50,009 bases of DNA from CAZPMO01 sp964587515 (GTDB lineage Bacteria; Pseudomonadota; Alphaproteobacteria; MPNO01). Each line of letters opens with the position of its first letter. Within the stretch, counting starts at the first letter, position 1. The stretch covers positions 1-50,009 of the forward strand of contig CAZPMO010000011.1 in assembly GCA_964587515.1 (NCBI GenBank), given 5' to 3'. Positions 28,600 through 38,192 of the stretch are shown piece by piece. Below the pieces are notes generated by a model, which was given only the letters and a program-made list of their open reading frames with translations, searched no databases and was not told where the DNA came from. A program made the position numbers and the translations under genes.

Positions 28600-29088
28600 A
28601 TGTCGCTGATCGAACGATCGACGCGGGCGCTGTTCCTGAGCGAACTGATCTACGGCATGTCGCTGACGCTCCGCTATTTCTTCAAGCGCAAGGTCACGGT
28701 GAACTATCCCTTCGAGAAGGGACCGTTGAGCCCGCGCTTCCGCGGCGAACACGCGCTGCGGCGTTATCCCAACGGCGAGGAGCGCTGCATCGCCTGCAAG
28801 CTGTGCGAAGCGGTTTGTCCGGCGCAGGCCATCACCATCGAGGCCGAGCCGCGCGCCGACGGCAGCCGCCGCACCACCCGCTACGACATCGACATGACCA
28901 AATGCATCTATTGCGGGTTCTGCGAAGAGGCCTGTCCGGTCGACGCCATCGTCGAGGGGCCCAATTTCGAGTTCGCGACCGAGACCCGCGAGGAGCTGAT
29001 GTACAACAAGGACAAGCTGCTTTCGAACGGCGAGCGCTGGGAAGCCGACCTCGCCGCCCGTCTCGAAGCGGACGCGCCTTACAGGTGA
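28600..29088 (+). CDS. nuoI: NADH-quinone oxidoreductase subunit I
   Basis: A 162-aa ferredoxin-like subunit carrying clusters N6a and N6b. Two CxxCxxCxxxCP motifs are at Cys63-66-69-73 (CIACKLCEAVCP) and Cys102-105-108-112 (CIYCGFCEEACP). The N-terminal amphipathic helix (SELIYGMSLTLRYFFKRKVT) sits on the membrane. It starts 25 bases after nuoH. Confidence 0.96.
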   Translation: MSLIERSTRALFLSELIYGMSLTLRYFFKRKVTVNYPFEKGPLSPRFRGEHALRRYPNGEERCIACKLCEAVCPAQAITIEAEPRADGSRRTTRYDIDMTKCIYCGFCEEACPVDAIVEGPNFEFATETREELMYNKDKLLSNGERWEADLAARLEADAPYR

Positions 29089-29095
29089 GAAACGG

Positions 29096-29710
29096 ATGAT
29101 TGTTCAGGCCGTCGCCTTTTATTTGTTCGCCGCGATCTGCGTGGGCGCGGGCGTGATGGTGATCTCGGCGCGCAACCCGGTTCATTCGGTGCTGTTCCTG
29201 ATCCTCGCCTTATTCAACGCGGCCGGGCTGTTCGTGCTGCTGGGCGCGGAATTCATCGCCATGGTGCTGGTCATCGTCTATGTCGGCGCGGTGGCGGTGC
29301 TGTTCCTGTTTGTCGTGATGATGCTCGACATCAATTTCGTCGAGATGCGCCAGGGGTTCCTGCAATATCTGCCGGTCGGCGGGTTGATCGGGTTGGTGCT
29401 GATGGTGGAGCTTTTGCTGATCGGCGCGAGTTGGGTCATTGCGCCGGCCGGGGCGCTGAGGCTGGCCGCGCCGACGCCGCCGATCGGCCGCATCTCCAAT
29501 ACGGAAGCCATCGGCAACATCCTCTATACCGATTACGTCTATCTGTTCCAGGCCGCCGGCGTGGTCCTGCTGGTCGCCATGATCGGCGCCATCGTGCTGA
29601 CGCTGCGCGACCGGCCCGGCGTGCGTAAGCAGAACATCGGCGATCAGCTCGCGCGCACCCGCGAGCAGTCGGTTGAGATCAAAAAAGTGCAGCCGGGCAG
29701 CGGGGTCTGA
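29096..29710 (+). CDS. nuoJ: NADH-quinone oxidoreductase subunit J
   Basis: A 204-aa membrane subunit (ND6 type) with five helices, including the conserved NPVHSVLFLILALFNAAGLF (near residues 23-42) and the VYVGAVAVLFLFVVMML helix with the pi-bulge region near residues 60-78. The C-terminal ~30 residues are a charged cytoplasmic tail. It lies 7 bases after nuoI. Confidence 0.95.
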   Translation: MIVQAVAFYLFAAICVGAGVMVISARNPVHSVLFLILALFNAAGLFVLLGAEFIAMVLVIVYVGAVAVLFLFVVMMLDINFVEMRQGFLQYLPVGGLIGLVLMVELLLIGASWVIAPAGALRLAAPTPPIGRISNTEAIGNILYTDYVYLFQAAGVVLLVAMIGAIVLTLRDRPGVRKQNIGDQLARTREQSVEIKKVQPGSGV

Positions 29711-29712
29711 CG

Positions 29713-30024
29713 ATGCTGGAAATCGGGCTCGGCCATTACCTCATCGTCGCGGCGATCCTGTTCGCGCTCGGCATCTTCGGCATATTCCTGAACCGCAAGA
29801 ACGTGATCGTCATCCTGATGTCGATCGAGCTGATCCTGCTCGCGGTCAATATCAATCTGGTGGCGTTCTCGGTCTATCTCAACGATCTGGTGGGCCAGAT
29901 ATTCGCCTTGTTCGTGCTGGCCATCGCCGCCGCCGAGGCGGCGATCGGGCTCGCCATCATCGTCGTCTATTTCCGCAACCGCGGCTCCATCGCGGTCGAG
30001 GACATCAACATGATGAAGGGCTAG
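29713..30024 (+). CDS. nuoK: NADH-quinone oxidoreductase subunit K
   Basis: A 103-aa ND4L-type subunit with three helices. The conserved membrane glutamates are in VILMSIELILLAVNINLV (helix 2) and AIAAAEAAIGLAIIVVYFR (helix 3), which form part of the proton channel. It is spaced two bases after nuoJ, with start ATG. Confidence 0.96.
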   Translation: MLEIGLGHYLIVAAILFALGIFGIFLNRKNVIVILMSIELILLAVNINLVAFSVYLNDLVGQIFALFVLAIAAAEAAIGLAIIVVYFRNRGSIAVEDINMMKG

Positions 30025-30034
30025 GAACGCGCCG

Positions 30035-31969
30035 ATGCTGTATGCCTCCGCGATCTTTCTTCCCCTGATCGGCGCCATTATCGCCGGCTTCGGCGCGCGC
30101 TGGATCCAGGACGCCGGCGCCCAGGCGGTGACCTGCGTCGCCATGCTGACGTCGGCGGGGTTCTCGATCCTAATCCTGACCGAGGTCGCGCTCGGCGGTG
30201 AGCCGCGCACGGTCGAGCTGTTCACCTGGATTTCGTCGGACGCCTTTGAGGTCGCCTGGACGCTGCGCTTCGATCAGTTGACCGCCGTGATGATCTTCGT
30301 GGTCAGCGTCGTCTCGGCGATGGTCCACCTCTATTCGATCGGCTACATGGAGCACGATCCCTCGATCCCGCGCTTCATGGCTTATCTCAGCCTGTTCACC
30401 TTTTTCATGCTGATGCTGGTGACGGCGGACAATTTCCTGCAGCTGTTCTTCGGCTGGGAAGGGGTGGGGCTGTGCTCCTATCTGCTGATCGGCTTCTGGT
30501 ACGACAGGCCGGCCGCCAACGCCGCCGCGATCAAGGCGTTCCTGGTCAACCGGGTCGGCGATTTCGGCTTCGCGCTCGGCATTATGGGCGTGTTCTTCCT
30601 CTACAACTCCATCGATTTCGACGTGGTGTTCGCGGCCACGCCCGAAATGGCGAAACAGAACCTCCAGTTTCTGGGGTATGAATTCCACGCGCTGACGGTG
30701 CTGTGCATCCTGCTGTTCATCGGCGCCATGGGGAAATCGGCGCAGCTTGGCCTGCACACCTGGCTGCCCGACGCCATGGAAGGCCCGACGCCGGTCTCGG
30801 CCCTGATTCACGCGGCCACCATGGGGACCGCCGGCGTGTTCATGGTGGCGCGCCTGTCGCCCATGTTCGAATATTCGCCGATCGCGCTCGGCGTGGTGGT
30901 GGTGGTGGGCGCGTCCACCGCGCTGTTCGCCGCGACCATCGGGCTCTGTCAGAACGACATCAAGCGGGTGATCGCGTACTCGACCTGCAGCCAGCTCGGC
31001 TACATGTTCTTCGCCTGCGGCGTCTCCGCCTATTCGGCGGGCATTTTCCACCTGACAACCCATGCGTTCTTCAAGGCGCTGCTGTTCCTCGGCGCGGGAT
31101 CGGTGATCCACGCCATGTCGGACGAACAGGACATGCGCAAGATGGGCGGGCTGTGGCGCCAGATTCCGGTGACCTACACCATGATGTGGGTCGGCAGCCT
31201 GGCGCTGGCCGGCATTCCCCTGTTCGCGGGCTTCTATTCCAAGGACGCGATCATCGAATCGGCCTTCGCGGCCAATACCGGTCTCGGGCAATATGCGTTC
31301 TGGCTGGGCATCATCGCGGCGGCCTTGACCGCGTTCTATTCGTGGCGCCTGATCATCATGACCTTCCACGGTGAATCCCGCGCCGACGAGAAGACCCTCG
31401 CCCATGTCCACGAATCGCCGAAATCCATGACCTTGCCGCTGATGGTCCTGGCCATCGGCGCGATTTTCGCCGGCAAGATGGGCTATCAGTCCTTCATTGG
31501 CGACGGCGCGGCCGCCTTCTGGGGCGAGTCGATCAAAATTCTGCCGGAACACTCGGCGCTCGCCGATTCCCATCACGTGCCGGGTTGGGTGAAGGCGCTT
31601 CCCATCGTGGTCGCGGTAGGCGGCATCGCGCTAGCTTATGTGATGTATCTGATGCGGCCGGCCTGGCCGGGCCGCGTCGCGGCGGCGATCCGGCCGATCT
31701 ATCTGTTCGTCTACAACAAGTGGTATTTCGACGAGCTGTATAATTTCCTGTTCGTGCGGCCCGCGTTCGCGCTCGGGCGCGGTCTGTGGAAAGACGGCGA
31801 CGGCACGCTGATCGACGGTCTTGGTCCCGACGGCCTTTCCGCCGGGGTGCGCGCTCTCGCCCGCCGCGCCAGCGCATTGCAGTCGGGGTATGTCTACCAC
31901 TACGCCTTCGCGATGCTGATCGGCGTCGCCGGGCTGGTTACCTGGTATCTCTACGGGCTGGCGGGGTAA
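30035..31969 (+). CDS. nuoL: NADH-quinone oxidoreductase subunit L
   Basis: A 644-aa antiporter-like proton-pumping subunit (ND5 type). The conserved core FGWEGVGLCSYLLIGFW near residues 139-155, the LHTWLPDAMEGPTPVSALIHAATM motif with the loop His and Lys residues near 243-266, and the long lateral C-terminal helix region (after about 530) are present. It is the largest pump subunit and is intact here. Confidence 0.96.
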   Translation: MLYASAIFLPLIGAIIAGFGARWIQDAGAQAVTCVAMLTSAGFSILILTEVALGGEPRTVELFTWISSDAFEVAWTLRFDQLTAVMIFVVSVVSAMVHLYSIGYMEHDPSIPRFMAYLSLFTFFMLMLVTADNFLQLFFGWEGVGLCSYLLIGFWYDRPAANAAAIKAFLVNRVGDFGFALGIMGVFFLYNSIDFDVVFAATPEMAKQNLQFLGYEFHALTVLCILLFIGAMGKSAQLGLHTWLPDAMEGPTPVSALIHAATMGTAGVFMVARLSPMFEYSPIALGVVVVVGASTALFAATIGLCQNDIKRVIAYSTCSQLGYMFFACGVSAYSAGIFHLTTHAFFKALLFLGAGSVIHAMSDEQDMRKMGGLWRQIPVTYTMMWVGSLALAGIPLFAGFYSKDAIIESAFAANTGLGQYAFWLGIIAAALTAFYSWRLIIMTFHGESRADEKTLAHVHESPKSMTLPLMVLAIGAIFAGKMGYQSFIGDGAAAFWGESIKILPEHSALADSHHVPGWVKALPIVVAVGGIALAYVMYLMRPAWPGRVAAAIRPIYLFVYNKWYFDELYNFLFVRPAFALGRGLWKDGDGTLIDGLGPDGLSAGVRALARRASALQSGYVYHYAFAMLIGVAGLVTWYLYGLAG

Positions 31970-31975
31970 CCGACC

Positions 31976-33490
31976 ATGACCGATTGGCCGATCCTCAGTC
32001 TGGTGACGTTCCTGCCCACGGTGGGCGCGTTGTTTATCCTCGTGATCAGGGGCGATGAGGAAACCATGGCGCGCAACGCGCGCTCCACCGCGCTCTGGAC
32101 CTCGTTGATCACCTTCGTCGTCTCGCTGCTGCTGTGGATCGATTTCGACACCACCACGGCCGATTTCCAGTATGTCGAGAAGATCGCGTGGATTCCGTCC
32201 TTCGGCATCAACTACCACATGGGCGTCGACGGCATATCCATGCTGTTCGTGATCCTGTCGACCTTCCTCACGCCGCTCTGCGTGCTCGCGAGCTGGGAAT
32301 CGATCGAGTCCCGCGTCAAGGAGTACATGATCGCCTTCCTGCTGCTCGAGACGCTGATGGTGGGCATGTTCTCGGCGCTCGATTTCGTGCTGTTCTACGT
32401 CTTCTTCGAAGGCGTGCTGATCCCGATGTTCCTGATCATCGGAATCTGGGGCGGCGTGAACCGGGTATACGCGGCCTTCAAGTTCTTCCTCTACACGCTG
32501 ACCGGCTCGGTGCTGATGCTGATCGCCATTCTGGTGATGTATTACGACGCCGACACCACCAGCATTCCGACCCTGCTGGAACATTCCATCGATCCGGGTC
32601 TGCAGATCTGGCTGTGGCTCGCCTTTTTCGCGAGCTTCGCGGTCAAGGTGCCCATGTGGCCGGTCCATACCTGGCTGCCCGACGCCCATGTGGAGGCGCC
32701 CACGGCGGGTTCGGTGATTCTGGCCGGTGTGCTGTTGAAGATGGGCGCCTATGGCTTCCTGCGGTTTTCCGTGCCGATGCTGCCGTTCGCGACGGAATTC
32801 TTCACGCCGCTGATCTTCGTGCTCTCCATCGTGGCGATCATCTACACCTCGCTGGTCGCGCTCGCCCAGGAGGACATGAAAAAACTGATCGCCTATTCCT
32901 CGGTCGCGCATATGGGATTCGTGACGCTCGGCATCTTCACGCTGACCTTCCAGGGGCTGGAAGGCGCGCTGGTCCAGATGCTCAGCCATGGTGTCGTTTC
33001 GGCCGCCTTGTTCCTTTGTGTCGGCGTCGTCTACGACCGGATCCATTCGCGCGAGATCGCGCGCTATGGCGGTCTGGTGCACTGCATGCCGAAATACGCG
33101 GCGGTGTTCATGATCTTCATGCTGGCCTCGGTCGGGCTGCCCGGCACCGGCGGCTTCGTCGGCGAGTTTCTGATCCTGGTCGGCCTGTTCCAGGTCAACA
33201 CCTGGGTCGCGCTGCTGGCCACCACCGGCATCATCCTGGGCGCGGCCTATATGCTCTATTTGTACCGCCGGGTGATTTTTGGCCGGCTGACCAAGGACGA
33301 GCTCATGACCATGCTCGACCTCAGCCCGCGCGAAATCGCGGTGTTCGCGCCACTGGTCGCGGTCACCCTCTGGATGGGGATATACCCGGCGCCGTTCCTC
33401 GATGTGATGTCCGCCTCGGTTTCCAATCTGATCGCCGACCATAGAACCGCGATGGACGCCATCCGCGCGGTTTCGGTCGCGGTGCGCTGA
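31976..33490 (+). CDS. nuoM: NADH-quinone oxidoreductase subunit M
   Basis: A 504-aa antiporter-like subunit (ND4 type) with about fourteen helices. VHTWLPDAHVEAPTAGSV near residues 229-246 and the channel motif EDMKKLIAYSSVAHMGFV near 300-317 are typical; the conserved Glu of the discontinuous helix region is in FFEGVLIPMFLIIGIWGG near 143. It starts 6 bases after nuoL. Confidence 0.96.
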   Translation: MTDWPILSLVTFLPTVGALFILVIRGDEETMARNARSTALWTSLITFVVSLLLWIDFDTTTADFQYVEKIAWIPSFGINYHMGVDGISMLFVILSTFLTPLCVLASWESIESRVKEYMIAFLLLETLMVGMFSALDFVLFYVFFEGVLIPMFLIIGIWGGVNRVYAAFKFFLYTLTGSVLMLIAILVMYYDADTTSIPTLLEHSIDPGLQIWLWLAFFASFAVKVPMWPVHTWLPDAHVEAPTAGSVILAGVLLKMGAYGFLRFSVPMLPFATEFFTPLIFVLSIVAIIYTSLVALAQEDMKKLIAYSSVAHMGFVTLGIFTLTFQGLEGALVQMLSHGVVSAALFLCVGVVYDRIHSREIARYGGLVHCMPKYAAVFMIFMLASVGLPGTGGFVGEFLILVGLFQVNTWVALLATTGIILGAAYMLYLYRRVIFGRLTKDELMTMLDLSPREIAVFAPLVAVTLWMGIYPAPFLDVMSASVSNLIADHRTAMDAIRAVSVAVR

Positions 33491-33506
33491 AGGGAGGCGG
33501 CCGATC

Positions 33507-34952
33507 ATGGATATCCTCAACCTGTCGACGGTTTTTCCCGAGTTGATCATCGTCTGCGTCGCCATGGTGCTGTTGCTCTATGGCGTCTGGAAGGGTGATT
33601 CGGTGACCCGCAACCTGTCCTGGATCGCGGTGCTGTCGCTTGCGGTCGCCGGAATCGCGCTGTCGACGCTGCCCGCCGGCCGGTCTGTCGCCTTTGGCGG
33701 TCAGTTCGTGGTCGACGATTTCGTCCGCTACATGAAATGGCTGGTGCTGATCGGCTCGGCCCTCGCGATCGTGATGTCCATTGCCTACAACGAACGCGAA
33801 GGGATTGCCCGGTTCGAATATCCGGTCCTGATCCTGTTCGCGACGCTCGGCATGATGATGATGATCTCCGCCAACGATCTGATGTCGCTCTATGTCGGGC
33901 TCGAACTTCAGTCGTTGTCGCTTTATGTGGTGGCCGCGTTCCGCCGTGATTCCGTGCGGTCTTCGGAAGCGGGTCTGAAGTATTTCGTGCTCGGCGCGCT
34001 ATCGTCGGGAATGCTGCTTTACGGCGCGTCCATGGTCTACGGCTTTTCCGGGACGACCTCGTTCGATGGTCTCGCCAGCTTGTTCCGGGCGCCGGGCGGC
34101 GATCCGTCTGTCGGGTTCGTGATCGGGCTGGTCTTTTTGATGGCCGGGCTCGCTTTCAAGATTTCGGCGGTCCCGTTCCATATGTGGACGCCGGACGTCT
34201 ATGAGGGCGCGCCGACGCCGGTGACGGCGTTCTTCGCGGTCGCGCCCAAAATCGCCGCGATCGCGCTGTTCGTCCGCGTGCTGATCGGGCCTTTCGGTGA
34301 ACTGTTCGCGCAATGGCAGCAGATCGTGGTGCTGATCTCGATCCTGTCGATGGTTTTGGGCGCCCTGGCGGCGATCTGGCAGGCCAATATCAAACGGCTT
34401 CTCGCCTATAGCTCGATCGGGCATGTGGGATACGCGCTGATCGGCCTCGCGGCGGGTAGCGCCGCGGGCGTTCGCGGCATCGTTCTCTATATGGCGATCT
34501 ATCTGGCCATGAATGTCGGAACGTTCTGCTGTGTGCTGTGCATGCGCCGCCATGGCCGCATGGTCGAGGGGATCGACGATCTCGCCGGGCTGTCGCGCAC
34601 ACATCCGGCGCTGGCGTTGGCGTTGGCGGTGTTCATGTTCTCCATGGCCGGAATTCCGCCGCTCGCCGGTTTCTTCGGCAAGCTCTACATTTTCCTCGCC
34701 GCGATCGACGCGGAACTCTATACGCTCGCCATCGTCGGGGTTTTGACCAGCGTGATCGGCGCTTTCTATTATCTGCGCATCGTGAAGCTGATGTATTTCG
34801 ATGAACCGGCCGAACCGTTCGAACGCCCCATCGGACGTGAAATGGGCGTGTTGCTCGCCGCCACCGGGGTGTTCGTGGTGTTCTTTATCGTATTCGCCGC
34901 TCCGATCATCGACGGCGCCCAAGCGGCCGCAAGCATCCTGTTCTCCGGCTGA
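33507..34952 (+). CDS. nuoN: NADH-quinone oxidoreductase subunit N
   Basis: A 481-aa antiporter-like subunit (ND2 type), last of the complex I genes. The motifs VGLELQSLSLYVVAAFRRDS near residues 131-150, FHMWTPDVYEGAPTPVTAFF near 226-245 and NIKRLLAYSSIGHVGYALIG near 294-313 match the family. The gene follows nuoM by 16 bases, after GGGAGG. Only three bases separate it from birA. Confidence 0.96.
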   Translation: MDILNLSTVFPELIIVCVAMVLLLYGVWKGDSVTRNLSWIAVLSLAVAGIALSTLPAGRSVAFGGQFVVDDFVRYMKWLVLIGSALAIVMSIAYNEREGIARFEYPVLILFATLGMMMMISANDLMSLYVGLELQSLSLYVVAAFRRDSVRSSEAGLKYFVLGALSSGMLLYGASMVYGFSGTTSFDGLASLFRAPGGDPSVGFVIGLVFLMAGLAFKISAVPFHMWTPDVYEGAPTPVTAFFAVAPKIAAIALFVRVLIGPFGELFAQWQQIVVLISILSMVLGALAAIWQANIKRLLAYSSIGHVGYALIGLAAGSAAGVRGIVLYMAIYLAMNVGTFCCVLCMRRHGRMVEGIDDLAGLSRTHPALALALAVFMFSMAGIPPLAGFFGKLYIFLAAIDAELYTLAIVGVLTSVIGAFYYLRIVKLMYFDEPAEPFERPIGREMGVLLAATGVFVVFFIVFAAPIIDGAQAAASILFSG

Positions 34953-34955
34953 ACC

Positions 34956-35660
34956 GTGGACCTGCCCGACGGCTACGATCTCGTCCGTCTGGAAACAGTC
35001 GACAGCACCAACGCCGAAGCGTTGCGCCGGGCCGCGGATGGCGCGCCGCACGGCACGGTCATTGTCGCGGCGGCGCAGTCCGAAGGGCGGGGCAGGCGCG
35101 GCCGGACCTGGACCTCTCCCGCCGGCAATCTCCATGCGACCATCATCGTGCGACCCGAACGCACGCCAATGGGCGGCCAGCTCGCCTTCGTGGCCGCCTT
35201 GGCGGCCGGTGAAGCGCTTAGGCCTTATGCGCCGGTTCGCTTCAAATGGCCCAACGATCTGTTGCTTGATGGCGCGAAGCTCGGCGGCATATTGATCGAG
35301 ATCGTGGACGGCGCCGCGGTGGTGGGGATCGGCGTTAATCTTCGTTCGGCGCCGGATGACACCCGGATACCGGCGACGGTTCTTCCCGGGGACGCGGACG
35401 CCGACAATGTGCTTGGTGCCCTGTGCCACGGGTTCGAGCACTGGGTCGACCGCTGGCGCGACGAGGGGTTTGCGCCGTTGCGCGCCGCATGGCTCGCCCA
35501 TGCCGACGGCATCGGCGGCCCCATAGAAGCGCGATTGCCCACCCGCGTCCTGACCGGTACGTTCAGGGGACTGGACGAGACCGGCGCGCTGTTGCTGGAG
35601 AAGGACGACGGCAGCAGCGTCACGGTTTCGGCAGGCGATGTGTTTTTTGGGACCGGGTGA
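34956..35660 (+). CDS. birA: Biotin--[acetyl-CoA-carboxylase] ligase
   Basis: A 234-aa class I biotin protein ligase that makes biotinyl-AMP and transfers it to the carboxylase carrier protein. The biotin/ATP-binding signature GRGRRGRTW is at residues 44-52, followed by SPAGNLHATIIVRP; the catalytic lysine region is KWPNDLLLDGAKLGGIL. There is no N-terminal DNA-binding domain, so it is not a repressor. The start is a GTG three bases after nuoN. The stop overlaps the coaX ATG (TGATG). Confidence 0.93.
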   Translation: MDLPDGYDLVRLETVDSTNAEALRRAADGAPHGTVIVAAAQSEGRGRRGRTWTSPAGNLHATIIVRPERTPMGGQLAFVAALAAGEALRPYAPVRFKWPNDLLLDGAKLGGILIEIVDGAAVVGIGVNLRSAPDDTRIPATVLPGDADADNVLGALCHGFEHWVDRWRDEGFAPLRAAWLAHADGIGGPIEARLPTRVLTGTFRGLDETGALLLEKDDGSSVTVSAGDVFFGTG

Positions 35661-36433
35661 TGCTGCTCGCGATTGATTCCGGTAATACGAATATCGTGTT
35701 CGCCGTCTATGACGGTGAAGAACTGCGCGGGGAATGGCGCAGTTCCAGCGATTCCCGGCGTACCGCCGATGAATACGGTATCTGGCTGACCCAGCTCATG
35801 GCGTTGTCGGAGATCACGCCCGGCGACATCAGCGATGCTGTGATCGCCACCGTGGTGCCGGAAACATTGTTCAGCCTGAAGAGCCTGTGCCGCGGATATT
35901 TTTCCTGCGAGCCACTGGTGGTCGGCGAAGGCGACGTGAAACTCGGAATCGAGGCGCTGGTGGATTCGCCGGACGATGTCGGCGCCGACCGGCTGGTCAA
36001 TGCGGTCGCCGCGCACCAACGTTATGGCGGTCCGCTGATCATCATCGATTTCGGGACGGCGACCACCTTCGATGTGGTCGATGCGGACGGCAACTATTTC
36101 GGCGGCATCATCGCGCCCGGCATCAACCTGTCGCTCGACGCCCTTCATTCGGCGGCCGCCAAATTGCCCCGTGTGGCTGTGCGGCGCCCGACTTCTGTGA
36201 TTGGCAAACGGACCGTGCCGGCCATGCTTTCGGGGGTCTATTGGGGCTATGTCGGGTTGATCGAAGGGTTGGTCGCCCGCATCCGCGATGAATATGGCGC
36301 GCCCATGAAGGTGGTGGCGACGGGCGGGCTCGCGCCCCTGTTCGGCGAAGCGACGGACGTGATCGAGCATCTCGACGCCGATCTGACCCTGCGGGGCTTG
36401 CGCGAAATCCATCACCGGAACCGGCCCGTATGA
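35660..36433 (+). CDS. coaX: Type III pantothenate kinase
   Basis: A 257-aa kinase that phosphorylates pantothenate, the first step of coenzyme A synthesis, with the ASKHA fold. The N-terminal phosphate motif LLAIDSGNTNIVFAVYDG, the GADRLVNAVAA motif (GADR), and the second phosphate loop IDFGTATTFDVVD are intact. The ATG at 35660 is at the birA stop; a longer frame upstream runs inside birA and is not used. The end overlaps rnj by ATGA. The birA-coaX-rnj order after nuoN is a known alphaproteobacterial arrangement. Confidence 0.94.
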   Translation: MLLAIDSGNTNIVFAVYDGEELRGEWRSSSDSRRTADEYGIWLTQLMALSEITPGDISDAVIATVVPETLFSLKSLCRGYFSCEPLVVGEGDVKLGIEALVDSPDDVGADRLVNAVAAHQRYGGPLIIIDFGTATTFDVVDADGNYFGGIIAPGINLSLDALHSAAAKLPRVAVRRPTSVIGKRTVPAMLSGVYWGYVGLIEGLVARIRDEYGAPMKVVATGGLAPLFGEATDVIEHLDADLTLRGLREIHHRNRPV

Positions 36434-38091
36434 GCGGATCGGAATTCGGCGACGACCTGGTATTCGTGCCGCTCGGCGGCGCCGGCGAGATCGGCATGAA
36501 CCTCAACCTTTACGGCTATCGCGGGCGCTGGCTCGCGGTCGATCTCGGTATTTCCTTCGGCGACGACGATACGCCGGGGATCGATATTCTGGCGCCCGAC
36601 ACCAGCTTTATCGCCGAACGCCGGGACAAGCTCGACGGGCTCGTGCTCACCCACGCTCACGAGGATCATCTGGGCGCCGTGCCCTATGTCTGGCGCACGC
36701 TGGGTTGTCCCATCTACGCCACGCCGTTCGCCCACGCGCTGCTGCGCCGCAAGCTCGTCGAGGCCGGCATGGAGGACGACGTGCCGGTACGCGAAATTCC
36801 CGCCGGCGGCAAGTTCGAGGTCGGCGATTTCGCCGTGGAATATATTCGCGTGACCCATTCGATCCCGGAAGCGCATGTGCTTGCGATCCGCACGCCGGCC
36901 GGAACCATCGCCCACGCCACCGACTGGAAGCTCGATCCCGCCCCCCTGGTTGGGCCCGTAACCGATGCCGCCACGCTGCAGCGACTGGGCGAGGAGGGGG
37001 TGCTGGCGCTGATCTGCGATTCGACCAATGCCACCGTGTCCGGCCATTCCCAATCGGAAGGCCCGCTTCGCGAAAGCCTGACCGAACTCATCGGACGGTG
37101 CGAGCGCCGCGTCGCGGTCGCCTGTTTTTCAAGTAACGTGGCGCGGTTGCAAACCATCGCCGCCGCCGCCGCCGCCAACGACCGCCAGGTCTGTCTGGTC
37201 GGGCGGTCGCTGGTCCGGATGGCCGAGATTGCGCGGGAGACGGGTTATCTGACCGACGACCCGCCGTTGCTGACCCAGTATGACGCGGGCTATCTGCCAC
37301 CGGAAAAGCTGGTGCTGGCGGTGACCGGAAGCCAGGGCGAGCCGCGCTCCGCGTTGTCCCGGATCGCCACCGGCGATCATCCCAACGTGGTGCTGGAACG
37401 TGGCGACACGGTGATTTTTTCGTCGCGTCAGATTCCGGGCAACGAAATTTCCATTGGCCGCGTCCAGAATCAGCTTTCGCGCGCCGGGATAGACGTCATC
37501 ACGGAGTCGGATCATTTTGTTCATGTTTCCGGCCATCCCGCCCGGGATGAACTGTTGAAGATGTATGAGTGGATCCAGCCCCGCATGCTGGTGCCGATCC
37601 ATGGCGAGGCGCGCCATCTGCATGAACATGTCGAGTTGGCGCGGGAAGCGGGAATCACGCGGACGGTCGTTGCCGAGAACGGCTCGGTGGTGCGGCTAGG
37701 GTCGGATGGGCCGGAAGTCATTGATCACGTGCCGTCGGGACGCCTCGCGATCGATGGAACCCGTCTGGTGCCGCTCGACGGCGCGGTGATGCGCGCGCGT
37801 CGGCGCATCGGCTTCGTCGGAGCGGCGGTGGCGACGGTCGTGGTCGACGGCAGGGGACGGCTGATGTCCGACCCGCAGCTTACCGTGCACGGGTTACTCG
37901 ACGGCGAGGACGACGATGAGTCCTGGTCCGACGCCATCGATGCGATCGCCGACGCCGTCGAAGGCATGAGCGACAAGGCGCGCCGCGACGACGACGAGGT
38001 TTCAGAGACGGTGAGGATCGCCGTGCGCCGCAGCCTGCGCGATACCGTCGGCAAGCGGCCGGTCACCGAAGTGCACGTGGTCCGGCTCTGA
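36430..38091 (+). CDS. rnj: Ribonuclease J
   Basis: A 553-aa metallo-beta-lactamase/beta-CASP nuclease that acts in 5'-3' RNA decay and rRNA/mRNA maturation. The GGAGEIGMN signature (16-24) and the zinc motif His75, His77, Asp79, His80 (THAHEDHLG) are present. The beta-CASP domain includes VTGSQGEPRSALSRIATGDH, and VHVSGHPARDELLKM follows. The C-terminal ~110 residues form the usual extra domain. It overlaps coaX by four bases. A 26-bp tandem duplication starts at its stop codon. Confidence 0.95.
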   Translation: MSGSEFGDDLVFVPLGGAGEIGMNLNLYGYRGRWLAVDLGISFGDDDTPGIDILAPDTSFIAERRDKLDGLVLTHAHEDHLGAVPYVWRTLGCPIYATPFAHALLRRKLVEAGMEDDVPVREIPAGGKFEVGDFAVEYIRVTHSIPEAHVLAIRTPAGTIAHATDWKLDPAPLVGPVTDAATLQRLGEEGVLALICDSTNATVSGHSQSEGPLRESLTELIGRCERRVAVACFSSNVARLQTIAAAAAANDRQVCLVGRSLVRMAEIARETGYLTDDPPLLTQYDAGYLPPEKLVLAVTGSQGEPRSALSRIATGDHPNVVLERGDTVIFSSRQIPGNEISIGRVQNQLSRAGIDVITESDHFVHVSGHPARDELLKMYEWIQPRMLVPIHGEARHLHEHVELAREAGITRTVVAENGSVVRLGSDGPEVIDHVPSGRLAIDGTRLVPLDGAVMRARRRIGFVGAAVATVVVDGRGRLMSDPQLTVHGLLDGEDDDESWSDAIDAIADAVEGMSDKARRDDDEVSETVRIAVRRSLRDTVGKRPVTEVHVVRL

Positions 38092-38142
38092 ATTCAGCGG
38101 TCATGACGAGCCGGGGAATTCAGCGGTCATGACGAGCCGGGG
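38091..38142. repeat. 26-bp tandem duplication after rnj
   Basis: Positions 38091-38116 and 38117-38142 are identical 26-base units; the first base is the last base of the rnj TGA. It occupies about half of the 101-base gap between rnj and the DUF1467 gene. A slippage event is the simplest cause; expansion or contraction between strains is possible. Confidence 0.9.
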
Positions 38143-38192
38143 TCGGGAGTGCTAGGCTCGGCATTCGACCGCTGGCAATAAATCGGGTTGGG

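Noticed and set aside
31631..33565. A 644-codon open frame opposite nuoL/nuoM
   Set aside because: The composition is dominated by His, Arg, Gln and Glu, as expected from the complement of hydrophobic codons. Both plus-strand genes are intact complex I subunits.
35423..35659. Upstream start for coaX inside birA
   Set aside because: The kinase fold starts at the ATG at 35660; the extra 79 codons read the birA gene in another frame.
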